A stretch of DNA of 64,000 nt from positions 21,171,096-21,235,095 of the forward strand of contig OY987308.1 in NCBI GenBank assembly GCA_963920635.1. Direction: 5' to 3'. This document shows positions 54,401-61,638 of this stretch, piece by piece. The notes beneath the pieces were generated by a model that searched no databases, was not told the DNA's origin, and saw nothing but the letters and a program-made list of their open reading frames with translations. The first letter of the stretch is position 1; each line of letters starts with the position of its first letter. This DNA is from Pseudeuparius sepicola (Eukaryota > Arthropoda > Insecta > Coleoptera > Anthribidae). The translations under genes and the position numbers were made by a program.

Positions 54401-57400
54401 TGTATCCTAACCAAAAGTATTCAGATTTATTTCATACTACCAAATTATCATTCATTTTATTGCATTTAGTGCGGTAAGTTTCACATTACAGTGTGTTAAT
54501 ACGCCAGGCGCGGATCAGTAATTAAAGAATAAAGCAAAACTACTTTTTATGTTAATAAAATATAATACGGAGTGTCATATATATGGTGTAAAAAACAAAA
54601 ATTTCGAGTTGAACTTTGAGCTTCTGGGGATAAGTCCTGCTTGGTTTGATAGTTTCATAATAGTGGCATAATTTTAGTTTCGAAAAATAACGTATGTCTT
54701 CAAAGTAGGCCTAGACTTTCGAAATTTCGCAAACCTACTCAGTTTTCCACTTTACTGAAATTAGTTTCAAACCAAGCAGGGCAGATCCCCAGAAGCTCAA
54801 ATTTCAACTCGATTTTTTTGTTATTTACACCTTATGTGAACTCAATCCTGGGACACCCTGTATAAATATCTATAATGATACCGCACGATTGTAGATAAAA
54901 TATAGTATATAACATACATACATAATACGGTAATAAGGTGCAAGGTAATTTCTTAAAATTAGATTGAAGCTACGGTTTTAGTTTGAAATATTATCGTTTA
55001 CCCCTATTTACACCTCTGATGTCACCGATTTGGAAATATGGGGGTAAAAAGACACTACTTTTTAGATAATTTTATATGATATAGATAACATTACAAAATA
55101 TATTTTTAAATACATTTTATTTTCGATCTCGTTCATTAAGTTTTCTTGATCAAAGATCCCATTTATATCACATAGCCCGGTACCTACAGATTTTCTTTAC
55201 ATTTTTCCCTACTGACGGTTTTTCTATATATACTACAACGTGACTGGGTATTATCGACACCAAAATTGTCAATTTATCGCATATGAAAATCGAGAGAAAA
55301 TTGTTCTGGTGCCCCCCACATTGTTATACCTGTCCCATTATCAAAAATTGATCGATAGCATCATGGATTTTGGGGTGGAAATTTCGCATGTAACACAAAA
55401 TGAAAGTCGCGAAATCTAAGCAAGTTAGGTGCGATGAATAAAATCCAAACGCACAGAACACGTATGCAACCAAATATACATTTTCGTGTTACACACATAG
55501 AAATAGAAGTGTAAATTTGAATTTTTATGACTGCGAATCTGAAAAAGGACCATCTACTATAATTCCTACGAAACAATGCTAATTTTGTCGCCCCCTTCAA
55601 ACTTAAAATCTCGTGCGCTACCCCTATAGTATTTCCGCCCTTTGAAGCTGCGATTGTAGCTAAATAAAAAGGAAGAGCTCCGTGAATCTACAAAGGAAAG
55701 ATGGCGATTCTTCGCAGCCTGCATCAGAACTCTGACGGAGTGTCAGAGACAGAGGTTCGCTTCCCAATTAGGAGTTCCTTCTCTGAAGTTGGAGTAGGGA
55801 GGAAGTTGAGAAATTTCGCGAAGGAAGGAGCCTTTTGGGTTTCCCCCTTTTGGAAATTGATAAGCTTGTTTTGGAGGTTATTTTCGTTAAATTATTAAAT
55901 TAGACATTGAATTACTTAGACAAGGAAAGAGAGGGGACACCGCGCTTGCCTACCCTGCCGTGTATAGATTGTTACGTCGTTTCGAACGGCGGCCATTTTA
56001 TATGTGGCAGACAAAGCGAGTACGTTGTGAGTTATTTTCGTGAATTTGTGAATTAAAAGTAACAGTGATTAAGGGGAAAATATACTCTTACAATAGTGAA
56101 TTGTTCAGTTTGCAAAAGCATCAGAATTTAAAAGCAAGAGCTCGGGAGTTCGTTTCACAGGCAAATATTTAACAATCTACCTTTGAAAGAAGCCCTAAAA
56201 CTTAATTTTTTTCAATATAACTTCTTCAAATTCCTTCTACCTTTTAGTATGATAAAGTCCATTGTTTTGTTTGTAAATAGGACCAATATAATTATTTTTA
56301 ACATCGTTTTTATTGAAAATTTCTTAATTGATTATGATAGTTTCATAACATTTGGGCAGGTTTTCATGGGCGTGCATTATTTATTTGATTTTGATTGATT
56401 CGAAACCGCCAGAAATAAATATATTTCATCACTTGACACTAGCTTTACATTTGGGAAATTATCTGCAAATAAATACCAATATTTCGGATTACATGTAAGT
56501 CAAAATTAACTACCTTTTCATTTTTAACATTTTTGTGATATTGGCTAAGAACGTTGGATTATAAATAATGAGTCGGAAAATCATTGAGTGATCATAAGGT
56601 TAAGGTTTATCACCAGGGCGAATATTTCGCTTCAAAACGCCCGATACGTGTTTGACTAACGTTTTTCTCTCAAATAAATATTGCGCTCGTATATCTATCT
56701 AGTATTTGCAAGCTAGACTGGGTTGTATTTGCGGAAAAATATCATACGAAAGTCGTTTCGAGCAGATGCATATCGACAAGACGTATGAAGAGATATATAT
56801 TCGTAAAAAGGACTTCTCCGTGTTTCTTTAGAATTTCCGCGTGTCTGAGCAAATCTCCCTGAAAAAACACCTCGTTAAAAATTATGTTTTCCGGCGCAAA
56901 TGTCTTAATTTAATAAGAAGCGTGCGGACTAAAAATCCTAACAGAGATTTAAGGGTGGAAGGAGCCGCCTCGACGTTGATAAGTAGGTTAGGCATGCGGC
57001 CAAGTTTCGCTGTAGTTTTTCAATTTTTACATAGAGCGGCGCCAACCTAGGATCTCGGAGATGACAGTGCACATTAGGGACAACATCGGTTCTTATTCGC
57101 ACACCAGAAATTATCAACTTAACATGCTAAAATCAAAGTCTAGAAATATTAAAGTCCGCTCACTTCTTTGTTCTCTCGGAAAAGCCAACAATTTTTTGCG
57201 ACCGGTCGTAAATCAACGTCACCTGGCACGCTTCGCATTTACGAGGGCGACTAAACGAAATCGCCGTCAAGCTAGTTATACGGGGGCAGGTTCGTATTGA
57301 TTTTCCATTATTTACCAAAGTCTACAAATATTAGTATACCTATTTGTAGACTTTGGTACAACATTATTCGTGTAGGTAAGTGTGGTAGGTGCAGTTAAAT

Positions 57401-60400
57401 TAAAATACAAGGTAGCTATTACCAGAATCTACATAATTAGTATGTATATCTTTAGACTTTGGTTGGAACATGAATAAAAATGCAATTTTTTATGTTTTAC
57501 GTTCATTTTTAATAAAGCCTAACAAAACATAGAGCAGACAAAAACATAAATAACAAATAAATATTTACCGACAAAGAGTTAAACTAATCATATCTACTTT
57601 TTTATCCTGTAGTAAATATTTTGATATTTAAATTGACATAAACAATACAGAACAAAATATTACGCATACGTACCTACACAAGCATGCGTCTTACCATAAA
57701 CTTCTGGCAATAATCTTAATGGGACAGCCGAGGGGACAGCAGTTTTTACTAAACGTTTTCCGGACGAAGTGAATGACTGACCATCAAAATGTGCCTTGCG
57801 AATTCTTATAGGTTTATATGCCTCTTCAGGTGGAATATTCGCAAATGTATGTTCTCCGATGAACCCTAAGGCATTCTTCCATTGCTGGTACCTTCAAATT
57901 TCCAATATTTTAATATTATATCTATTTTATTCTTCAATTAATACCTAAGTATTCAAATGTCACATAAAAATGACTTAATTTTTGTAGGTAGGTACCTCAA
58001 ACTCAATCTTATCTTTCAGGGTCTTTAGGAAATGAAAAAAAGGTAATATAGTCTTTTGAACTGGTTTTACAGCCAGTAGAAAGCGTTACTATAGGCATCA
58101 CTACAACACAGTCACGGTCGGTCGGTAATATTTTGCGCGCACCCGGTAGAATGCGAACGAACCGCTCTCAGCTACATTCTGTACAAGTTACTTTCTTATA
58201 TTATAAGATATCGATCGGCTCGATGAGGAGGGGAGCGGGAGAGGGCAAGAGGGAAACGTTTGTTTACACAAGGCCGAGTGCCCGAGTGCTAAAATATTAG
58301 TTTTTATTTGTACATCCTCAAAAGAAAAATACAAAAGTTTCCAAGCCCTCGCCAAAGTCAAAAGCAAAACCAACTGGTCATTAAAAAATAAACATAATTT
58401 CACTGCTTACTTTACATTGAGACAAATTTTCTCACAATAGAAGTTTCGTGCTGTTGTGTAGAAACTATATAATAATTAATATAGGATGTTTTAGTGGCAT
58501 GTCAGGTAAAGGATATCTTTTATTATTATAATTACAGGTACTAAAACATCTTTCTTTGTTATATAATAAGAAGAGTATGACGTCACTGTTAGGGAAATTT
58601 AAATTTCTATTTACATTTTCGGCTTAATTAAAGCCCAAAAAAGTTAATAACTGCGGTTTCCTATATAACTAGAGGCTCTTTATAAAATCCAAATGAAAGA
58701 TCAAGAATTTGTTCTTTAGTGTATCAGACCATTCGAACGATTTAAATTTTCTGCTCATCTGTGCACGGACTTCTGCTAGTAAAAATAAATATTTTCAGCA
58801 TTGCATTTTTTTTCTTTTGAAAATCCAAGTAGAACTACGTCTGAAACTCATTTATATCCTTTTGAATACATCTCTCTTCCACACCCGACTTCAAGTCTAC
58901 ATCAAAAACTTCTCCAAACGCCCACAAGCATACCAACTCCTAACTTCTAGCTAAAAGCAAGTTTCTATATAAATTCAGCACAAGTGAAACAGTCATTTAT
59001 CTCGATTCTTTCTGCTGGTCTGGCCTTTTAACGGTTTCTGCGTATGAGGTATGAAGAATTTCCTGTCCTAAACTAAAAGCAGTCCTAAAGTAAAACTTGG
59101 GAAACATTAAAAAATTGCGACATTATTGAATAGGCTGCCAATGATAAGGATAAAAGTTCTTGTTATAAAACTGCCGAAGAAAATATGGCATACAGTAGTA
59201 CCGTTTACATTAAATAGATCGTGTAAATTGTTAAACAACATTCAATGTAAACTGTCCTTCAGCATGCGAAAACGGTGTGCCATTTTTTCTTTAGCAGTTT
59301 TTAACAAAAACTTGCATACTTCATTTGCACCTTTTTCAAAACGCGTAAAATGTATTTAATAAAATACAAGTAAAAGTAACCATATACTCGTAGCCCCTTG
59401 GGCCCATGCTGACCAGATGTCTATGTTTTTCCGGGGAATCATTTGTTTTGAACTTCAGTTTAAAACATATGGCAGCCTGACTAAACTCATATCAACACGC
59501 ATAATTTCAATACGAGTCTCTGGCGGGACTCCGAGATTAAAATCTAGTATGTATTGTAACAAAGTAATCAGGACTTGAATCAAGTTTGTATTTACTTAAA
59601 TTAAGGCTGTTTGCGTCGACTGACGTATTTATAAAGACTTCTCACGGCTGTAGCTTCATGTCCTGGAAAACAGATGGCTCTGATGACTAACAATGTATTC
59701 TGCATTGTGTTTTATCTCCCGAAAGCGCATGGTGAGCCAAAAATGTGTCAGACGCGACAGCCGTGAGCAGTCTTTAATAATATATCAGTCAACGCTGTTT
59801 GGACTTAATTGAAATATAGCTTTACTAACATGAAAGCCAAGTGTGCATCGTAACAAGATGAACAGGACTTGAGTTACGTTTTTATTTTCTCATAATAACC
59901 TTTCTGATGACTCTACTCTAACATAATTAAGTATAAAACCAAATATATTTAGGACTAGATCCTGATTTCCTTCGCTGAAGAATATCATCATAATTTGAAA
60001 ATATATTTCTTCGACACATCTGGAAGACAAGATTTCATTAATATATCGTAGTTTACTTTAATCCAAGATACTATCAGTCACAACGATTCTTTAACTTCAT
60101 ATTTTTTAATATTTATTCCTTCTGCGTGTGTTATTTTGTTTCAATGTTTAGTTGATAGATAAAAAATTGTACTTCCATACAACTTATTAAACGTAACACT
60201 TATAGTAACTTACGTTTTCTTTTATAATTTTTAAAGTTGATTTTAAAAAAATAATCCTCCACTAAAATTCACCATAACGTACCTGTCAGATTAACAAATT
60301 AGGCGATTTGTAAGGCCCTAATCCTCAGATAGGGGGGGGGGACTTGTTTCACCTCAACACCGCGCCGAGGCATTAATATCAACGTGAGGATCAGTCATCA

Positions 60401-61638
60401 ACGCGTAAGTGGGTGGAAATGTTCCATCAGACAATGCCTAATCCTCATTTCATCTAAATTGAGCCTGGAATTCCACTCTGGTTAGATTTTAGGCGATTTC
60501 GGACACTTAATTAGCGATCTACTTATACACGGTGGGTAGCAAGGCTTAAGACATCCTGAGTGCCTTAAAAAAATTCAAACATTGAACGAAAATGCAGTAA
60601 AACATGAACAGAAATTATTCAAATACGAACAACACAAATGAAAAAACGAACCAAACAATGTGTACACGGCATACTTGTATGAGAGATTCGTGCAATTTTA
60701 TACCTTTCCCAAAATCATAACAGTCCATATGTACAGGGAGAGACAAAAAACATAACTTTCTAATATGAACATTTCAAGAAATACTCGGCGCACGACGGCA
60801 AGCGTTCGAACACGAAATTTCTCATCGAACAAACAAGAATTTAACCGCCCACACTTGCTGTCGCACGCCGCCAACGGAAACCAAAATGATAAAAATCCCA
60901 TCCAAAAAAAATCTGCACACCGTATAAACATTAGCGAATGGTCAAACACCTTGAAGCCATCGTACGTCCAAGAACCCAGCTTTAGCACGCACGTTTGCAC
61001 GTCGTACGGAAAAAACTCTACGTCTATGGCGCAGGACGACTTATAAACTGCGGGCGGTTGCCACACCACCAGGCCGCTGCTGTGGACCGTCGCCTTCGTC
61101 ATCAGCGTCACCTCGTAGTTGCCGTCCGCACTAGAAAAAAAGAAACGTGCTAAAAAGCCTCCTTGGCACCGTCGGAACCCTCTGCGGCGGCTTCTGCGGC
61201 ATCTGGAACGGCTGAAAACGCCCAAAACGCAAAATTGCCACCAATTACCACTTTACATTACCCATTACCACTTTACATTACCCATTACCACTTTACATTA
61301 CCCATTACCACTTTACATTACCGCTTTACGTTACCCATTACCACTTTACCTTACCCATTACCTCTTCACGTTACCCATTACCTCTTCACGTTACCCCTTT
61401 CCGGCCTCTGTCCTGTCAGTTACCGCTTCACCTTACCGCCCTTACGTTAGCCCTTACCTTGAAGCCGTCGTAGGTCCAGCTGCCGAACTTGAGGACGCAG
61501 GTCTGCTCGTCGAAGGGGAAGTACTCGACGTCGATTTCGCAGGAGCTCTTGTAGATGGCAGGCGGCTTCCACTCGACGAGGCCTTGGTGATAGATGGTGG
61601 CCTTGGTGGCCAAGGTCACCTCAAAGTTTCCGTCGGCG
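36569..61638 (-). CDS. Nicotinic acetylcholine receptor alpha subunit, partial
   Basis: Ligand-gated cation channel subunit of the neuronal plasma membrane; probably the insect alpha4 subunit, because that gene is the one known for paired alternative Cys-loop exons. Exons in coding order: 61638-61458 or 61130-60950 (alternative), 53004-52889, 50991-50823, 40901-40765, 39541-39395, 39082-38954, about 38652-38396, 36757-36569. Visible: [32 protein letters not shown] with the vicinal Cys pair that defines alpha subunits, M1 ([20 protein letters not shown]), M2 ([20 protein letters not shown]), M3 into [20 protein letters not shown], a Gly/Pro-rich intracellular loop, [17 protein letters not shown], and M4 ([20 protein letters not shown]) ending VVRCPPQ and stop. 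Exons for the signal peptide and first binding loops lie beyond the right edge. The loop-exon junction 38954/38652 does not keep phase and is unresolved. Confidence 0.92.
37139..37863. mobile_element. Inverted-repeat element, copy 2 of 2
   Basis: Longer relative of 18951-19327 in a receptor intron. TTGAATAAAGAATCCTAGG at the left is inverted at the right (CTCCTGGAGTTCTTTATTCA). Near the right end a 36-bp unit beginning GCAACTTGCAAATGCAAATT is tandemly duplicated (about 37781-37852). Confidence 0.7.
38396..38652 (-). CDS. Receptor intracellular loop exon
   Basis: Reads [20 protein letters not shown] then [20 protein letters not shown], and later [20 protein letters not shown] with MLEDSTK at the donor. 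The 3' half is the conserved helix before M4. The 5' boundary is uncertain: the only nearby acceptor (TTATCAG) leaves two bases before the codons, whereas the upstream exon ends with two bases, so the simple join is out of frame. Confidence 0.8.
38654..38860. repeat. GCTGTGGGGGATAAGG minisatellite and duplicated block
   Basis: Immediately beside the loop exon, CTGCTGTGGGGGATAAGG-like units recur about four times (38720-38800), and the flanking block GATAAGGTTATAATATACCG through CACCGTTTATTGTTCTACTG occurs twice (from 38655 and from 38797). The expansion abuts the presumed acceptor of the loop exon. Confidence 0.75.
39395..39541 (-). CDS. Receptor exon after M3
   Basis: After a long T-rich tract and CAG, reads [20 protein letters not shown] then [20 protein letters not shown] and PQYVFETN. 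This end of M3 and the start of the cytoplasmic loop are highly conserved in insect alpha subunits. It joins the M2-M3 exon (40901-40765) in phase 2. The following loop exon, 39082-38954, reads [20 protein letters not shown]. Confidence 0.9.
   Translation of the reverse strand, partial: HLRDSSRAECPLQIAADPQNVALGKKGLHTHIAETSSYEKTPICFRNE
40240..40545 (+). repeat. Dispersed repeat family, copy C (truncated)
   Basis: Begins within the family at AGTACGTTTGAATATCAATC and continues through TGGAGGCTGCACAACAGGCA and GGTTCATGGACGGGTGATCC to GGCACTGCAGTTCG. The left third seen in other copies is missing. Confidence 0.72.
40765..40901 (-). CDS. Receptor exon with M2 and most of M3
   Basis: [20 protein letters not shown] then [20 protein letters not shown] and ILVSI. 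M2 lines the cation pore; the ring residues and the IIPPTSL linker are typical. It follows SGEK at the end of the 50823 exon, across a 9.9-kb intron filled with repeats. Confidence 0.93.
41349..42387 (+). mobile_element. Second THAP-bearing inverted-repeat element
   Basis: ACGTCAGTTGCGAATCACGA at the left is inverted at the right (TCTGATTCGCAACTGACGT, ending 42387). A THAP first exon begins at 41504. The termini differ from the CTTAGAC family, so this is a separate P-like family. I could not define a target duplication. The rest of its interior is AT-rich without recognisable coding sequence. Confidence 0.6.
41504..41600 (+). pseudogene. THAP first exon, one-base frameshift
   Basis: [20 protein letters not shown] is followed, after a one-base frame change in an A run, by [12 protein letters not shown] and a CTG/GTAAGG donor. 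Met-Pro-x-Cys-x4-Cys and the YRLPKD block are diagnostic for THAP domains. Zinc ligands 1 and 2 are present; the exon with the remaining ligands is not found nearby. Confidence 0.72.
43028..43533 (-). repeat. Dispersed repeat family, copy D
   Basis: Inverted copy running from TACCAAGGCACTGAAGGC to CACTTCACTGCCGATTTC, with the shared GGATCACCCGTCCATGAACC and GCTTGACTTTGACGATCG blocks. Confidence 0.75.
43534..46485. other. Receptor intron, nothing identified
   Basis: AT-rich intronic sequence. Open frames on the minus strand at 44291-44545 and 44819-45097 (the latter starting [20 protein letters not shown]) match no family I recognise and lack supporting splice or start context. No repeat ends seen. 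Confidence 0.4.
46486..46975 (-). repeat. Dispersed repeat family, copy E
   Basis: Inverted copy from TACCAAGGCACTGATGCTC to TCGTACAATATTGGGCT; the outermost CACTTCACTGCCG end is missing. Confidence 0.72.
47735..47954 (-). mobile_element. P-like element, decayed copy 3
   Basis: The minus strand starts CTTAGACAAGGAAAGAGAGA at 47954, continues CACCGCG, ATTTTATATGTGGCAGACAA and AGCGAGTACG as in the 7147 element, and reaches the THAP exon (TTGTTCAGTTTGCAAAAGCA to TTCGTTTCACAG) near 47735. The exon has a 7-bp duplication (GGTGAAT) and other changes that break the frame. The distal end was not found. Confidence 0.72.
48388..49890. mobile_element. Fold-back element with mariner-like transposase remnant
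   Basis: CAGGGTGAGTTTTTTTCGA to TCGAAAAAACTCACCCTG, flanked by TA (48386-48387 and 49891-49892). Arms of about 560 bp are complementary through blocks such as ATCTCGGAAACTAGCAGAGC and TTAAATGGGGAAAGAATTGC. The central 300 bp is not palindromic and carries a transposase C-terminus. Confidence 0.85.
49000..49260 (+). pseudogene. Mariner-superfamily transposase C-terminal fragment
   Basis: Reads [20 protein letters not shown] then [18 protein letters not shown], a frameshift, then [20 protein letters not shown] and [32 protein letters not shown] followed by the C-terminal NGGLFEH is typical of DDE_3-type transposases of the mariner superfamily. The N-terminal DNA-binding part and the first catalytic residues are absent. 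Confidence 0.75.
50823..50991 (-). CDS. Receptor exon with vicinal cysteines and M1
   Basis: [20 protein letters not shown] then [20 protein letters not shown] and [16 protein letters not shown]. The CC pair of loop C binds acetylcholine and marks an alpha subunit. Standard GT donor (AAG/GTAGGA). Confidence 0.94.
51392..52855. mobile_element. Fold-back element with an inner palindrome
   Basis: CAGGGTGGCCCACGACGAAC, then TGCATCGATCTATAT, is inverted at the right end (ATATAGATCGATGCAGTTCG and GGGCCACCCTG) with TA flanks. Long arms include GGTGAATCTGGCACTTCCGG and TTGGATTTAGACATAGGACA. In the left part a second palindrome (arms about 51495-51636 and 51739-51880, starting ACAAGAAAAGGTGATAATGG) sits between (TA)n tracts, implying insertion into an AT microsatellite inside the first element. 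Confidence 0.85.
51422..51461. repeat. (TA)n microsatellite
   Basis: About 20 uninterrupted TA units; a shorter run (51880-51897) lies on the other side of the inner palindrome. Confidence 0.95.
52889..53004 (-). CDS. Receptor exon, loop F region, GC donor
   Basis: [20 protein letters not shown] then [18 protein letters not shown], joining either alternative Cys-loop exon in phase 0. Ends GTCAG/GCAAGC, a GC rather than GT donor; the next exon (50991) completes the split Arg codon in frame, so the GC-AG intron is required by the reading frame. Confidence 0.92.
53932..54033. mobile_element. Short MITE, about 100 bp
   Basis: CAGTGTGATCCAACA at the left and TGTTGGATCACCCTG at the right, flanked by TA. 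No coding capacity. Confidence 0.75.
54566..54861. mobile_element. Palindromic MITE, about 295 bp
   Basis: Arms are complementary through AACTTTGAGCTTCTGGGGAT with ATCCCCAGAAGCTCAAATTT and CCTGCTTGGTTTGA with AACCAAGCAGG. The right end reads GGGACACCCTGTATA; the left end is less well preserved. Confidence 0.7.
55915..56553 (+). mobile_element. P-like element, copy 2, right end lost
   Basis: CTTAGACAAGGAAAGAGAGG then GGACACCGCG matches the 7147 element, followed by ATTTTATATGTGGCAGACAA, a degenerate THAP exon (56095-56160) and the shared interior to TTGGCTAAGAACG, after which similarity stops before the right inverted repeat. The frame is broken by a small deletion after the first Cys. Confidence 0.78.
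57313..57358. repeat. Perfect 18-bp stem hairpin
   Basis: TACCAAAGTCTACAAATA pairs exactly with TATTTGTAGACTTTGGTA around a 10-base loop. A diverged version follows at about 57420-57466 (TACCAGAATCTAC to TTTAGACTTTGG). Either a tiny inverted-repeat element or a structured RNA; the sequence alone does not decide. Confidence 0.6.
57695..58098 (-). pseudogene. Degenerate THAP domain, two exons
   Basis: First exon from about 58098 to 58013 reads [20 protein letters not shown] then R; second exon 57891-57695 reads [40 protein letters not shown] and [10 protein letters not shown] before a good donor. [22 protein letters not shown] and AVPSAVP are THAP blocks in the right order and phase. Zinc ligand 1 is not found where expected and the third ligand Cys is replaced (RKAH for CxxH). 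The first intron begins AT (AG/ATAAGA) instead of GT. It may be a pseudogene or a diverged domain; downstream exons were not found. It lies in a receptor intron on the same strand. Confidence 0.6.
59120..59490. repeat. Diverged relative of the 21247 fold-back element
   Basis: GGCTGCCAATGATAAG, AAGTTCTTGTTATAAAACTG, ACATTCAATGTAAACTGTCC and ATGGCAGCCTGACTAAACTC occur in the same order as in 21470-21810. The left outer part is missing. Confidence 0.65.
59614..59794. mobile_element. 181-bp MITE with 7-bp target duplication, copy 1
   Basis: CGTCGACTGACGTATTTATA then AAGACTTCTCACGGCTGT is inverted at the right (ACAGCCGTGAGCAGTCTTTA to CAGTCAACG). CTGTTTG flanks it directly (59607-59613 and 59795-59801). 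Confidence 0.82.
60950..61130 (-). CDS. Receptor alternative Cys-loop exon, downstream version
   Basis: 181 nt: one base completing a codon plus 60 codons. [60 protein letters not shown]. The Cys-x13-Cys loop is intact. TTTTCTAG acceptor and AAG/GTGTTT donor. Same length and phase as the exon at 61458-61638 and about 70% alike by eye; including both would duplicate the Cys loop, so splicing must choose one. Confidence 0.93.
61237..61400. repeat. 20-bp minisatellite between alternative exons
   Basis: Tandem CCCATTACCACTTTACATTA units, about eight, the last ones diverging to CACGTTACCCATTACCTCTT. It fills half of the 327-bp intron separating the two Cys-loop exons. Confidence 0.92.
61458..61638 (-). 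CDS. Receptor alternative Cys-loop exon, upstream version
   Basis: 181 nt. [67 protein letters not shown] acceptor, AAG/GTAAGG donor. Differences from the downstream version cluster in binding-loop and Cys-loop positions ([13 protein letters not shown] versus [13 protein letters not shown]), so the choice should change ligand response or assembly. Confidence 0.93.
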
